A DNA stretch of 64,000 nt, taken from contig NZ_JARXRO010000020.1 of the NCBI RefSeq assembly GCF_029887935.1, forward strand, positions 105,588-169,587, written 5' to 3'. The notes under the pieces are model-generated. The model saw only the letters and a program-made list of their open reading frames with translations, did not search any database and was not told the origin of the DNA. Positions 48,111-58,563 of the stretch are shown piece after piece. The translations under genes were made by a program, and so were the position numbers. The DNA comes from Luteimonas kalidii (GTDB taxonomy: Bacteria > Pseudomonadota > Gammaproteobacteria > Xanthomonadales > Xanthomonadaceae). Numbering within the stretch: position 1 is the stretch's first letter; the number at the start of each line of letters is the position of its first letter.

Positions 48111-50828
48111 ATGAACATCCCCGACGGCCCGCTGCGCGACCAGCTCGAATTCGCCGACACCGACACCCTGCTGCGCGACGATGTGCGCCGCCTCGGCGCG
48201 CTGGTCGGCGAGGTGCTCGCCGAACAGGGCTCGCCGGCGCTGCTGGACGAGGTCGAAGCCATCCGCCGCGCCGCGATCGCACGCCGCGAGCAGGGCCTGC
48301 CGGTCGACGCGCTGGCCGAGGAGATGGCGCGCGTGCCGCTGGCCGATGCCGAAGTGGTGGTGCGCGCGTTCTCCACCTATTTCGGTGCGATCAACCTGGC
48401 CGAGCGCGTGCACCGCATCCGCCGCCGCCGCGACTACGAGCGCAGCAGCGAACTGCCGCAGCCCGGCGGGTTCGAGGCGGTGCTGCGCGGGTTGCGCGAG
48501 GACGGCGTCAGCTTCGAGGAACTGCAGGCCACGTTGCCGCGGCTGTGGGTCGAGCCGGTGTTCACCGCGCACCCCACCGAGGCCGTGCGCCGGGTGATGC
48601 TGGAAAAGGAGCGCGACGTCGTCGAACGGCTGGTCGACGACCTCGACCGCACGCGCACGCCGGTCGAACGCCGCGCGGACCTGGAACGCATCCGCCTCTC
48701 GCTCACCGCCGGCTGGCAGACCAGCGACACCCCGGCGCAGAAGCCCACCGTGGCCGACGAGGTCGAACACGTCGGCTACTACCTGGCCAACATGCTCTAC
48801 CGCGTGGTGCCGGTGTACTACGAGGCCTTCGCCGAGGCGGTCGAGGCGGTGTACGGGCGCCGCATCACGCTGCCGCAGGTGCTGCGTTTCGGCACATGGG
48901 TCGGCGGCGACATGGACGGCAACCCGAACGTCAACGCCGACACCATCCGCGCCGCGCTCGACGCGCAGCGGGCGCAGGCGATCGCCCAGTACCGCGCCGA
49001 CCTGCGCGCGCTGGGCAACATGCTGACCCAGTCGCTGGGCAGGGTGGAGGTGGACGCGGCGGTGGTCGCGCGCGCCGACGCCTACATCGCGCAGCTGCCG
49101 CAGGCGGCGCGCAAACTGCGCCCGCGCCTGGCCGACATGCCCTACCGGCGCCTGATCGACATGATGAAGGCGCGGCTTGCGCTGACCGCGGAAGGCGATG
49201 CCCAGGGCTACGCCGGCGCGCGCGAGTTCATCGCCGACCTGGAGCTGATCGACGCCAGCCTCGCGCGCCATCGCGGCGAGCACGCCGGCCGGTTCGCCCT
49301 GCAGCGGGTGCTGTGGCGCGCGCGCACGTTCGGTTTCCACCTCGCCGCGCTCGACCTGCGCCAGGATTCGGCGGTGCACGATGCCGCGCTGGCCGACCTG
49401 CTGGGCGACGCCGACTGGGCCGCGCGCGAGGCCGGAGAGCGCACCGCGCGCCTGCAGGCGCTGCTCGACGCGCCGCCGGCCACGCCCTCGGCGCCGGGCG
49501 ACGTGCTGGCCTCCACGCTGGCGGTGTTCCACGCGGTACTGGAGCTGCGCCGCAGCCACGGCGTGGATGCGATCGGGCTGTACATCATCAGCATGAGCCG
49601 CAGTGCGGCCGATGCGCTGGCGGTGCTGGCGCTGGCGCGCGTGGCCGGCTGCGTCGAGGACGGGGGCGCGCCGCTGGACGTCTCGCCGCTGTTCGAAACC
49701 GTCGACGACCTCAAGGCCGCGCCGGGCGTGATGCGCTCGCTGTTCGAGGATCCCGCCTACCGCCGCCACCTGTCCGCGCGTGGCGACGAGCAGACGGTGA
49801 TGCTCGGCTACTCGGACAGCGCCAAGGACGGCGGCCTGTTCGCCTCGCGCTGGGCGCTGCAGCGCACCCAGGTGGAACTGACCGCGCTCGCCAACGAATT
49901 CGGCGTGCGGATCATGTTCTTCCACGGCCGCGGCGGTTCGGTCAGCCGCGGCGGCGGCAAGACCGAGCGCGCGATCATCGCAGCGCCGCGCGGCTCGGTG
50001 AACGGCTCGATGCGCGTCACCGAACAAGGCGAGGTGATCCACCGCAAGTACGGCATCCGCGCGCTGGCGCTGCGCAACCTCGAGCAGACCACCGGCGCGG
50101 TGCTGCGCGCCACCCTGCGCCCGCGCCCGCGCGATCCGCGCGAGGCCGCCTGGCGCGAGATGGCCAGGACGCTTGCCGACGCCTCGCGCGCGCACTACCG
50201 CGCACTGGTGCACGAGCATCCCGATTTCCCCGACTACTTCCGCGCCGCCACCCCGGTGGACGTGATCGAGCGCCTGCAGATCGGCTCGCGTCCCTCGCGC
50301 CGGCGCGACGGCGGCATCGACAACCTGCGCGCGATCCCGTGGGTGTTCGCCTGGTCGCAGAACCGCTCCGGCCTGACCGGCTGGTACGGCATCGGCCATG
50401 CGCTGTGCCAGGGCGTGCAGCGCTACGGCCAGGACGCGATGGCGGAGATGGCGCGCGACTGGCCGTTCTTCGCCGCCATGCTCGACGACGTCGAGATGCT
50501 GCTGGCCAAGTCCGACCTCGCCATCTTCGAGCGCTACTCGAAGCTCGCCGGACCGCTGCACGAGACCTTCCACCCCGGCATCGCCGAGGAGTTCCTGCGC
50601 ACCTGCGACGCGATCCTGCTGCTCAAGCAGCGCGACCGCATCCTCGCCGACGACTACCGCCTGCGGCTGTCGATCCGCCTGCGCAATCCCTACGTCGATC
50701 CGCTCAGCCTGCTGCAGGTCGAACTGCTGCAGCGCTGGCGCGACGGCGGCCGCGAGGACGAGGACCTGCTACGCGCACTGGTGTCGACCGTCAACGGCAT
50801 CTCGGCGGGGATCCAGAACACCGGTTGA
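48111..50828 (+). CDS. ppc: Phosphoenolpyruvate carboxylase
   Basis: 905 residues, normal for bacterial PEPC. It fixes bicarbonate onto PEP to make oxaloacetate, replenishing the TCA cycle. The catalytic His154 is in VFTAHPTEAVRR; GYSDSAKDGG, FHGRGGSVSRGGG and the C-terminal ISAGIQNTG are visible, as are VFAWSQNRSGLTGWYGIG and LSDPAR-like segments of the active site. The start at 48111 fits the conserved N-terminal length. Confidence 0.98.
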   Translation: MNIPDGPLRDQLEFADTDTLLRDDVRRLGALVGEVLAEQGSPALLDEVEAIRRAAIARREQGLPVDALAEEMARVPLADAEVVVRAFSTYFGAINLAERVHRIRRRRDYERSSELPQPGGFEAVLRGLREDGVSFEELQATLPRLWVEPVFTAHPTEAVRRVMLEKERDVVERLVDDLDRTRTPVERRADLERIRLSLTAGWQTSDTPAQKPTVADEVEHVGYYLANMLYRVVPVYYEAFAEAVEAVYGRRITLPQVLRFGTWVGGDMDGNPNVNADTIRAALDAQRAQAIAQYRADLRALGNMLTQSLGRVEVDAAVVARADAYIAQLPQAARKLRPRLADMPYRRLIDMMKARLALTAEGDAQGYAGAREFIADLELIDASLARHRGEHAGRFALQRVLWRARTFGFHLAALDLRQDSAVHDAALADLLGDADWAAREAGERTARLQALLDAPPATPSAPGDVLASTLAVFHAVLELRRSHGVDAIGLYIISMSRSAADALAVLALARVAGCVEDGGAPLDVSPLFETVDDLKAAPGVMRSLFEDPAYRRHLSARGDEQTVMLGYSDSAKDGGLFASRWALQRTQVELTALANEFGVRIMFFHGRGGSVSRGGGKTERAIIAAPRGSVNGSMRVTEQGEVIHRKYGIRALALRNLEQTTGAVLRATLRPRPRDPREAAWREMARTLADASRAHYRALVHEHPDFPDYFRAATPVDVIERLQIGSRPSRRRDGGIDNLRAIPWVFAWSQNRSGLTGWYGIGHALCQGVQRYGQDAMAEMARDWPFFAAMLDDVEMLLAKSDLAIFERYSKLAGPLHETFHPGIAEEFLRTCDAILLLKQRDRILADDYRLRLSIRLRNPYVDPLSLLQVELLQRWRDGGREDEDLLRALVSTVNGISAGIQNTG

Positions 50829-50911
50829 GGCGCGGGCCGCGGTCGCTCCGGGCACGCGCGCCGCGGCGGGCGGCGCGGTATCGTCGGCACCTTTCCCGAC
50901 GGGGCAGTGCA

Positions 50912-51544
50912 ATGGCCGCCAGTGAGCTCGTCTTCCACACCAACCCCATGTCCCGTGGCCGGATCGTGCGCTGGATGCTGGAGGAGCTCGGCGTGCCGTA
51001 CCGCGCCGCCGTGCACGGCTACGGCGCGGAGATGAAGTCGCCGGACTACCTGGCGATCAATCCGATGGGCAAGGTGCCGGCGATCGAGCACCGCGGCATC
51101 GTGGTGACCGAAGCCGCGGCGATCTGCGCCTACCTCGCCGATGCCTTCCCGCAGGCCGGGCTGGCCCCGGCGCTGGACGATCCGCTGCGCGGCCCCTACC
51201 TGCGCTGGATGTTCTTCGCCGCCGGCCCGGTGGAGGCGGCGGTCACCGCACGCAGCGTGGGCGGCCTGCCGCCGCCCGACAAGGCGGGCTTCGTCGGCTA
51301 CGGCAGCTTCGAACAGACGATGGACGTGCTGGAGATGGCGGCAGCCTCCGCATCGCCGTGGCTGCTGGGCGAGCGCTTCAGCGCCGCCGACGTCTATGTC
51401 GGCAGCCAGGTCGACTTCGGCCTGGCGTTCAAGTCCATCCCCGAACGCCCTGCATTCACCGCCTGGGCAGAGCGGCTGCGCGCGCGCGAGGCCTATCGCC
51501 GTGCGAAGGCCGCCGACGATGCGGTGATGCCGCCGACGGGCTGA
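50912..51544 (+). CDS. Glutathione S-transferase family protein
   Basis: 210 residues. The N-terminal thioredoxin-like half has FHTNPMSRGRIVRWMLEELGVPYRA and NPMGKVPAIEHRGIVVTEAAAICAYLAD (cis-Pro and gamma-glutamyl binding); the C-terminal half has LLGERFSAADVYVG with the N-capping box. The Ser in NPMSRGR (residue 14) is the likely activating residue. The substrate is unknown. It follows ppc by 83 nt and may overlap functionally with the formaldehyde/glutathione module downstream. Confidence 0.92.
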   Translation: MAASELVFHTNPMSRGRIVRWMLEELGVPYRAAVHGYGAEMKSPDYLAINPMGKVPAIEHRGIVVTEAAAICAYLADAFPQAGLAPALDDPLRGPYLRWMFFAAGPVEAAVTARSVGGLPPPDKAGFVGYGSFEQTMDVLEMAAASASPWLLGERFSAADVYVGSQVDFGLAFKSIPERPAFTAWAERLRAREAYRRAKAADDAVMPPTG

Positions 51545-51554
51545 CGGGCGCGTC

Positions 51555-51830
51555 GTGCCCGTCCGTCTCCAGCTGAGCCGCCGACGCGGCTGGCGCCTGC
51601 CGGACGACGCCGTGAGCGTGGCGCGGCCCACGCGCTGGGGCAATCCGTTCCGCATCGGCATCGACGGCGATGCGGCCACCTGCGTGGCGCGCTTCCGTGA
51701 CTGGATGCTGGCCGATCCGGCGCGCGTGAATGCGGCTCGAGTGGCGCTGCGCGGTCGCGACCTGGCCTGCTGGTGCGCGCCGGACGCGCCATGCCATGCC
51801 GAGGTGCTGCTGGAGCTGGCCAACCGCTGA
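51555..51830 (+). CDS. DUF4326 family protein
   Basis: 91 residues. The family core is visible: [16 protein letters not shown] near 21-36 and [24 protein letters not shown] near the C-terminus, with conserved CWC...CHA cysteines and histidine that may bind a metal. The function is unknown; members are scattered in bacteria and phages. The GTG start at 51555 is 10 nt after the GST stop, so it probably belongs to that transcript. Confidence 0.85.
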   Translation: MPVRLQLSRRRGWRLPDDAVSVARPTRWGNPFRIGIDGDAATCVARFRDWMLADPARVNAARVALRGRDLACWCAPDAPCHAEVLLELANR

Positions 51831-51902
51831 GGCAGCCCGTGTCCGCGTGGCGGTTGCGGCGAACCTCAGGTGCCCGGTGGCCGTGTCCGACCTGACCTCG
51901 GA

Positions 51903-51920
51903 TATACTACCCCCCACTAT
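51903..51920 (+). promoter_or_regulatory. frmR promoter -10 with overlapping FrmR-type operator
   Basis: TATACT (51903-51908), a five-of-six -10, overlaps an imperfect inverted repeat ATACT-A-CCCCCC-ACTAT (51904-51920). CsoR/RcnR/FrmR repressors recognise a short G/C tract flanked by A/T-rich inverted arms, so this is a strong candidate for autoregulation by FrmR. No clear -35 is seen. Confidence 0.65.
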
Positions 51921-51936
51921 CGAGCCAGTGCCCGTC

Positions 51937-52212
51937 GTGCCCCATTCGCCCGAGGAAAAGAAGAAGGTCCTCGCCCGCGTCCGCCGCATCCGCGGCCAGT
52001 GCGAGGGCGTGGAGCGCGCGCTCGAGTCCGGCGCCGACTGCGCGCCCGTGCTGCAGCAGATCGCCGCGATCCGCGGCGCGGTCAACGGGCTGATGAGCGA
52101 GGTGCTCGAGGCGCACCTGCGCGAGCAGTTCGGCGAACCCGCGAGCGACGCGGCCAGCCGCAAGGCGCGCGTGGACGAGATGACCGCGCTGGTGCGCTCG
52201 TATCTGAGATGA
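51937..52212 (+). CDS. frmR: Formaldehyde-responsive repressor FrmR (CsoR/RcnR family)
   Basis: 91 residues from the GTG at 51937, exactly the E. coli FrmR length. It starts [21 protein letters not shown], almost the FrmR N-terminus. The formaldehyde-sensing Cys35 and the family His60 are present; an extra Cys22 follows RGQ. It is an all-helical DNA-binding dimer/tetramer that loses affinity when formaldehyde crosslinks Cys35 to the N-terminus. A GTG at 51928 could start 3 residues earlier. The operator at 51904-51920 precedes it, and frmA and fghA follow. Confidence 0.94.
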   Translation: MPHSPEEKKKVLARVRRIRGQCEGVERALESGADCAPVLQQIAAIRGAVNGLMSEVLEAHLREQFGEPASDAASRKARVDEMTALVRSYLR

Positions 52213-53370
<1,158 letters not shown>

Positions 53371-53475
53371 CGCGCAAGCCCTTTCGCCTGGGGAGAGGGG
53401 CCGGCGACATCCAGATCGCCGGACGCCGCGCCTCCTGCAGCATCCGCATCCGGCAGGCAATCGCGCTTCGCCAAA

Positions 53476-53522
53476 CCCTCATCCGGCGCTGTCGCGCCAC
53501 CTTCTCCGGGCGGGAGACGGGA
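53476..53522 (+). repeat. Dispersed palindromic repeat between frmA and fghA
   Basis: The stretch reads CCCTCATCC, then a hairpin GGCGC-TGTC-GCGCC (53485-53498), then ACCTTCTCCGGGCGGGAG. This is the layout of the widespread CCCTCATCCGGCGC...CACCTTCTCCC repeats in high-GC gammaproteobacteria. A degenerate relative lies at 20770-20828. It sits inside the frmA-fghA operon. Confidence 0.6.
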
Positions 53523-53536
53523 ACACGGGAGAGACC

Positions 53537-54379
53537 ATGACGCTCGAACGCATCGAACACCGCGCCTGCTTCGGCGGCTGGCAGGACGTCTACGAACACG
53601 CGTCGGACACGCTGGGCTGCACCATGCGGTTCGCGGTGTACCTCCCGCCGCAGGCGGCCACGCCGGGCGCGACGCTGCCGGTGCTGTACTGGCTCTCGGG
53701 CCTGACCTGCACCGAGCAGAACTTCATCACCAAGGCCGGTGCCCAACGCTACGCGGCCGAGCACGGCGTGGTCGTCGTCGCCCCGGACACCAGTCCGCGC
53801 GGCGACGAGGTGCCCGATGCCGACGGCTACGACCTGGGCAAGGGGGCCGGCTTCTATCTCAACGCCACGCAGGCGCCGTGGTCGACCCACTACCGGATGC
53901 ACGATTACGTGGTCGACGAACTTCCGGCGCTGGTGGAGTCGGCCTTCGCGGTCGACGACCGCCGCGCGATCAGTGGCCACTCGATGGGCGGCCACGGTGC
54001 GCTGGTGCTGGCGCTGCGCAATCCCGGGCGGTACCGCAGCGTGTCGGCGTTCGCGCCGATCGTGGCGCCCTCGCAGGTCCCGTGGGGCGAGAAGGCCTTC
54101 ACCGCCTACCTGGGCGACGACCGCGAGGCCTGGCGGGCGTGGGATGCCTGCGCGCTGGTCGCCGGGGCGGCCGAGCGGCTGCCGCTGCTGGTCGACCAGG
54201 GCGAGGGCGACGAATTCGTCGACAGCCAGCTCCGGCCGGGCCTGCTGCAGGCCGCCTGTGCCGAAGCCGGCCACCCGCTGACCCTGCGCCTGCAGCCGGG
54301 CTACGACCACAGCTACTACTTCATGGCCAGCTTCCTCGGCGAGCACATGGCCCACCACGCGCGGGCGCTGCAGGCGTAG
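53537..54379 (+). CDS. fghA: S-formylglutathione hydrolase
   Basis: 280 residues of the esterase D family. It hydrolyses S-formylglutathione to formate and glutathione. Nucleophile Ser149 is in the GHSMGGHG elbow; catalytic Asp225 (QGEGDEF) and His258 (GYDHSYYF) complete the triad. The N-terminal [23 protein letters not shown] and LTCTEQNF are family hallmarks. GGGAG 5 nt upstream supports the ATG. It completes the frmR-frmA-fghA detoxification module. Confidence 0.97.
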   Translation: MTLERIEHRACFGGWQDVYEHASDTLGCTMRFAVYLPPQAATPGATLPVLYWLSGLTCTEQNFITKAGAQRYAAEHGVVVVAPDTSPRGDEVPDADGYDLGKGAGFYLNATQAPWSTHYRMHDYVVDELPALVESAFAVDDRRAISGHSMGGHGALVLALRNPGRYRSVSAFAPIVAPSQVPWGEKAFTAYLGDDREAWRAWDACALVAGAAERLPLLVDQGEGDEFVDSQLRPGLLQAACAEAGHPLTLRLQPGYDHSYYFMASFLGEHMAHHARALQA

Positions 54380-54470
54380 CCCAGCCGCCGCGCGGGCCTG
54401 TCGCGAGGCCCGTGACTCAATTCCGGCGCCGGGCGGCCGTTACCGGCAGGGACCCTTTCCGGGAGCGGAC

Positions 54471-56294
54471 ATGCCCGCCTTCGACCCTGCCGCCACCTGC
54501 CTGCCCGCACTGCCCGACGCTCCCGTCGCGCTGATCCGGCTGGACGGCGACGGCTGCGTGCAGGCGCTCAACCGCGCCGCGATCGACCTGCTCGATCTTG
54601 CCGGCGCCGATCCCGCGTCCCTCCGGTGCGATTGCGTGTGGGGCCTGTCGCCGGACGACCTCGGTGGCGAGGAGGGCGTGTGGGTGGCGCCCGGCCCCGA
54701 TCCGGCGCGCCGCGTGTGTTACCAGTACGACCGCGACGGCGGCGGCTGGCTGCTGTCGCTGCCCGATCCGCACAGTGCCGCGCTGTGGCGCGAACGCGCC
54801 GCGGCCGCGCCGGTGGTCCCCGCGGTGCCCGTCGCGCCGGTCGCCCCGGTGGCGACGCCGGTCGCGGACGAGGACGCCGCCGTACAGCTGCTGGCGCGCG
54901 TCGGCGACCGTCTGGCGGCCTGCGAACTCGACCTGGCGCTCGACCCCGCCGATGCCGCGCTCCCCGAGACACGCCGCCTCGCGGCCGGCTTCGGCAACCT
55001 CGCCGAGGCGATCCGCCAGGCCGTGGCCCTGTCGCTGCAGGTGGCCGCGGAAGTGCCGCAGGTGGTGGCCGAGAACGACGAGCTGGTGCGGCAGTCGCAG
55101 GCCCAGGTCGACGCGCTGGACACCGTGGTGGGCTCCACGCGCGGGCTGCTCGAAGGGCTCGAAGGCATCGGCGGCGACCTGCGCGCGGTGACCGCCGTCG
55201 CTGCCAGCGCCGACGACAGCGCGCGCGAGGGCGCTGCGGCCGCGCGTGCCCTGGCCGAGGCGATGGCCGCGGTGCAGGCGAGTTCGGCCCGCGCCAACGA
55301 GGTCATCGAGGTCATCGACCAGGTCGCCTTCCAGACCAACATCCTGTCGATCAACGCCAGCATCGAGGCGGCGCACGCCGGCCCCGCCGGGCGCGGTTTC
55401 GCGGTGGTGGCGACCGAGATCCGGCGCCTGGCCGAACGCGCGGCGGAGGCGGCACGCCACGTGCGCCGGATCATCGGCGAGAACGGCGATGCGCTCGGCG
55501 AGGGCGCGGCGACCGCGCGCCGCACCGAGGACGTCCTCGGCGGCATCGGCGCGCTGCTCGGCCGCGCGAGCGCGGCGATCGACACCGTCGCGACGGGCAT
55601 CGCGCAACAGGGCGACGCGATCGCCGACATCGACCGCGCCGTCGGCCGGGTGGCCGAGCTCGGGCGCAGCAACCTGCAGCATGCGGCCAAGGTCGCCGAA
55701 CGCAGCGAGGCGCTCGGCAGCGGCGCCGGCGCGCTGCACGACTGCGTCGGCCTGTTCCGGCTGCCGCCCGACCCGCTGCGCGAGCCGCGCCACGCGCGCG
55801 TGCTGGAACTCGGGCGCGAGGCCGCCACCGCCATCGGCGCGACCTTCGAGGATGCGTTGCGGCAGGGCTGGATCGCTGCCGACGCGCTGTTCTCGCGCGA
55901 GTACATCCCGATCGAGGGGATCGAGCCGACCAAGTACGAGACCACGTTCGACGCCCTGTGCGACGAACTGCTGCCGCCGCTGCAGGAAGCGGTGACCCGG
56001 GCGCATCCGTGGATCGTGTTCGCCATCAGCGCCAATCCCGACGGCTACGTGCCCACCCACAACGACCGCTTCTGCCAGCCGCTCACCGGCGATCCGGCGC
56101 GCGACCTGGTCGGCAACCGCACCAAGCGCATCTTCTCCGACCGCGTCGGCCGCAGCGTGGGCGCGCACACCGACCCCTACAAGCTGCAGGTGTACCGCCG
56201 CGACACCGGGCAGATCATGTTCGACCTGTCGGTGCCGGTATTCGTCGACGGCCGCCACTGGGGCGGCTTCCGCATCGGCTACACGCTGGACTGA
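54471..56294 (+). CDS. Soluble methyl-accepting chemotaxis protein with a C-terminal sensor domain
   Basis: 607 residues with no transmembrane helix. A PAS-like N-terminal domain (about 15-105) and a Pro/Ala/Val linker lead to the MCP coiled coil, whose tip is [43 protein letters not shown] (about 278-322), close to the consensus that binds CheA and CheW. The C-terminal 165 residues (about 440-607) form a Cache/PAS-like domain with [31 protein letters not shown] and [12 protein letters not shown]. It is a cytoplasmic chemoreceptor; no che genes are nearby. GGGAG 5 nt upstream supports the start. Confidence 0.9.
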   Translation: MPAFDPAATCLPALPDAPVALIRLDGDGCVQALNRAAIDLLDLAGADPASLRCDCVWGLSPDDLGGEEGVWVAPGPDPARRVCYQYDRDGGGWLLSLPDPHSAALWRERAAAAPVVPAVPVAPVAPVATPVADEDAAVQLLARVGDRLAACELDLALDPADAALPETRRLAAGFGNLAEAIRQAVALSLQVAAEVPQVVAENDELVRQSQAQVDALDTVVGSTRGLLEGLEGIGGDLRAVTAVAASADDSAREGAAAARALAEAMAAVQASSARANEVIEVIDQVAFQTNILSINASIEAAHAGPAGRGFAVVATEIRRLAERAAEAARHVRRIIGENGDALGEGAATARRTEDVLGGIGALLGRASAAIDTVATGIAQQGDAIADIDRAVGRVAELGRSNLQHAAKVAERSEALGSGAGALHDCVGLFRLPPDPLREPRHARVLELGREAATAIGATFEDALRQGWIAADALFSREYIPIEGIEPTKYETTFDALCDELLPPLQEAVTRAHPWIVFAISANPDGYVPTHNDRFCQPLTGDPARDLVGNRTKRIFSDRVGRSVGAHTDPYKLQVYRRDTGQIMFDLSVPVFVDGRHWGGFRIGYTLD

Positions 56295-56310
56295 CGCCGG
56301 CCGGCGTCAG
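56291..56310. terminator. Perfect 20-bp palindrome holding both stop codons
   Basis: CTGACGCCGGCCGGCGTCAG is fully self-complementary. It contains the TGA of the chemoreceptor gene (56292-56294) on the plus strand and the TGA of the ATP-PPase gene (56309-56307) on the minus strand. It could form a hairpin in either transcript, but there is no U-tract. Confidence 0.6.
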
Positions 56311-56987
56311 CCGCCGGCCAGCGCGAAGTCGGTGCGCGCGAACCGTTCGTCGACCACGTTCGTACCGCCCCGCACCAGTGCCAGCGGCGCGTCGAACATC
56401 GGGCCGTCATGCACGCAGGTGTGGAATTCGCCGCGCTCGCCGCATGGATCGACGCCCGCCGGCAGGGCGTCCAGCAGCCCCTCGTCGAACGCATGGCCGG
56501 CGAAGCGCGCGTCCAGCTGCTGCGTGTCGATGCAGCACAGCGAGGCGCGCAGTCCGCCGGCGATCATCGCGCGCGCCAGCGCGGCGGTGTCGCGGCCGAA
56601 CAGCGGCGTTTCGATCCGCCAGCCGATGCGCGCCATGCGCTGCTCGCGCCAGGCGCGGATGTCGGCCAGGAACAGGTCGCCGAACGCCACCGTGCGCAGG
56701 TCCGGCCAGCGCGCCGATGCGGCCACCAGCGCTTCCGTCATCGCCGCCTCGTAGGCATCGTTGCCGCAGGCTGCGGGCAGGGCGACCTCCAGCAGCGGCA
56801 GCCCGGCGGCCCGCGCCTGCGCGCGCAGCACCTCGCGGCGCACGCCCTGCATCGAACTGCGGCCGTCCTCGCGGGTGATCGTGCTCAGCAGGCCGACCAC
56901 CTCCAGTGCTCCACGCTGGCGCAGTTCGTGCAGGGTCCACGCGGCGTCCTTGCCGCCGCTCCAGGCGAGCAGGGCGGGCGTGCGCAC
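56307..56987 (-). CDS. Dph6/ATP-PPase-like protein (DUF71, predicted diphthine-ammonia-ligase family)
   Basis: 226 residues. The PP-loop SGGKDAAWTL is at 10-19 and the second family motif ETPLFGRDTAAL (E..PL) follows, with FAGHAFDEGLLDALPAGVDPCGERGEFHTCVHDGPMF at the C-terminus, a hallmark of this group. In eukaryotes and archaea Dph6 makes diphthamide on EF2; bacteria lack that target, so the bacterial reaction is unknown. The GTG start is 9 nt after the previous gene's stop, so the two are co-transcribed. Confidence 0.88.
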   Translation of the reverse strand: MRTPALLAWSGGKDAAWTLHELRQRGALEVVGLLSTITREDGRSSMQGVRREVLRAQARAAGLPLLEVALPAACGNDAYEAAMTEALVAASARWPDLRTVAFGDLFLADIRAWREQRMARIGWRIETPLFGRDTAALARAMIAGGLRASLCCIDTQQLDARFAGHAFDEGLLDALPAGVDPCGERGEFHTCVHDGPMFDAPLALVRGGTNVVDERFARTDFALAGG

Positions 56988-56996
56988 GCGCTGCGC

Positions 56997-57338
56997 TCAG
57001 CCGGCGCGCACGTCGCGCAGTTCCCACGCGCTGCCCGCGAGCAGGCGCATGCGCTGGCGCAGCAGGTTGCCCGACAGCGATGTGGTCGCGACCAGGTCGA
57101 CGTGCAGGTCGTGCGGCTCTCCGTTCACCGTGGCGGCGGGATCGACCGCGCCCAGCGCGGGATCGACCGCGTCCGGATCCTCCCGGGTGGCGCGCCAGCG
57201 CTGGAACAGCGCATCGGTGCGCAGCGCGGCCTGCAGTTCTCCGGCGAAGCCTTCGGCGCCCTGGGAGCGGAACGCGAACTCGCCGGCGTCGCGCAGCGCG
57301 GCCGGGTCGGGCAGGCGGAGGTGGTAGCGGGTGGCCAT
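56997..57338 (-). CDS. Conserved hypothetical protein
   Basis: 113 residues, beginning MATRYHLRLPDPAALRDAGEFAFRSQGAEGFAGELQAALRTDALFQRWRA and ending LRQRMRLLAGSAWELRDVRAG. No transmembrane segment or known motif. It resembles unannotated small proteins of xanthomonads in style only. It lies just upstream of the ATP-PPase gene in the same operon and downstream of the DegV gene (62-nt gap). GGACGAG upstream gives a plausible ribosome binding site. Confidence 0.6.
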   Translation of the reverse strand: MATRYHLRLPDPAALRDAGEFAFRSQGAEGFAGELQAALRTDALFQRWRATREDPDAVDPALGAVDPAATVNGEPHDLHVDLVATTSLSGNLLRQRMRLLAGSAWELRDVRAG

Positions 57339-57400
57339 GGCGTCTCGTCCAAGCAGGGAAGGCTGCAGGCTAGCAGCGGCGCGTCGACGCCGCGTGGCGA

Positions 57401-58342
57401 TCAGCCGAAGGCGTGCGGGTCCGCGGCCAATCCGATGCATACCGCGCCCTTGCCCACGTTGACCATCCCGGTCAGGCTCATCACGCTCTCGAACACCTCG
57501 ATGTTGCGATCGGCGCAGGCCGCGCGCAGTGCCTCGTAGCCGGGCATCGCCCGCATCTCGTCGAGTTCGCCGCCGTAGCACAGGCACAGGGTGGGCGTGA
57601 GCAGGCCCGCGGACACGCGTCGTGCGGCGAACTCGAACAGGGCACGCACCGCCGGATCGAAGCCCTTGATCTTCGCCACCGGACCGGTGTCGCCACGCCA
57701 GCCGCGCAGCACCGGCTTGATGTCGAGCGCGGTGCCGAGCGCGGCGCTGAGCAGGCTCACGCTGCGGTCGCCCTTGTGGCGCGCGCGGTTGCGGATGTAG
57801 TACAGGTCGCGCGGTACCAGGTAGCCGTAGGTGTGCAGCGCCAGGTGTTCCAAGCGCGCGCGGATGCGGCCGGGGCCGTCGCCGGCCGCGCGCAGCCGCA
57901 CCGCCTCCACCGGCAGCACGCCCTGCGCCGAGAACAGGTTCTGGGTGTCGACCAGGCGCATCGCGAACGGGGTCGGGTGGCCCGCCGCGGCACGGACCGG
58001 CTTGTACTCGTTGAGGATCGCGTAGCTGGCCTGCAGCGCGTTGTCGAAGATCTGGCTGCGGGTCTTCGTCACCGTGATGCAGAACACGTGGTCGTAGTCG
58101 ACCACCAGCCGCTGCAGGAACAGGTCCCGGATCTGTTCGACGGTGAACGGAATGGTCTCGGCGCTGGCGCCGCGCTCGGCGATGTGGGAATGCAGGAAGG
58201 CCAGGGTGTCGGCCTCGTCGCGGTAGTCGACCCGCAGTTCGTCGCCGATGCGCACCGAGATCGGCAGGATCCCGACCTGGTGTTCGCGCAGCCAGGCGAC
58301 CGGCAGGTCGCAGGTCGAATCGACCACGAGTCCGATGCGCAT
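57401..58342 (-). CDS. DegV family fatty-acid-binding protein
   Basis: 313 residues. Starts MRIGLVVDSTCDLPVAWLREHQVGILPISVRIGDELRVDY, the DegV signature, with the fold's two domains visible (VTKTRSQIFDNALQAS; QNLFSAQGVLPVEAV; RNRARHKGDRS). DegV/FakB proteins bind a fatty acid for presentation to the kinase FakA, but no FakA is in this window and many gammaproteobacterial members are uncharacterised. GGAGGA 6-8 nt upstream of the ATG supports the start. The 221 bp between it and the next gene carry no ORF. Confidence 0.9.
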   Translation of the reverse strand: MRIGLVVDSTCDLPVAWLREHQVGILPISVRIGDELRVDYRDEADTLAFLHSHIAERGASAETIPFTVEQIRDLFLQRLVVDYDHVFCITVTKTRSQIFDNALQASYAILNEYKPVRAAAGHPTPFAMRLVDTQNLFSAQGVLPVEAVRLRAAGDGPGRIRARLEHLALHTYGYLVPRDLYYIRNRARHKGDRSVSLLSAALGTALDIKPVLRGWRGDTGPVAKIKGFDPAVRALFEFAARRVSAGLLTPTLCLCYGGELDEMRAMPGYEALRAACADRNIEVFESVMSLTGMVNVGKGAVCIGLAADPHAFG

Positions 58343-58563
58343 CGCCTGGTCCTCCGTCGCGGGGACGTCGCGCCCGCCTGCCGCCGCATTGTCTCGCAGA
58401 TGCGTCCGCGCGGGTTCCCGGCGGCTCGTCTATCGCGGCCTGGGGATGCACGCGCGCCCACCGCGAGCAAGGGCGAGGCTTGGCGATGCGCGCGGGCCCC
58501 GGGCCCCGGCCCGTCCCGCGCGCGCGCAACGCGACGCCGATCGATGGTCGCGGGTGGCGGGCT

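Noticed and set aside
46494-50573. A 1359-codon open frame antisense to gshA-ppc, and similar giant frames (30600-34616, 7834-11355 and 3431-6070)
   Set aside because: Each lies opposite a well-conserved gene (gshA/ppc, the membrane cassette, tamB, a TonB receptor) and is the expected third-position mirror frame in a GC-rich genome. The proteins are Arg/Gln/Ala/His-rich and lack motifs.
58343-58563. Candidate riboswitch upstream of the DegV gene
   Set aside because: The 221 bp are GC-rich with small inverted repeats, but no known riboswitch core could be recognised and the region may belong to the 3' side of the other gene.
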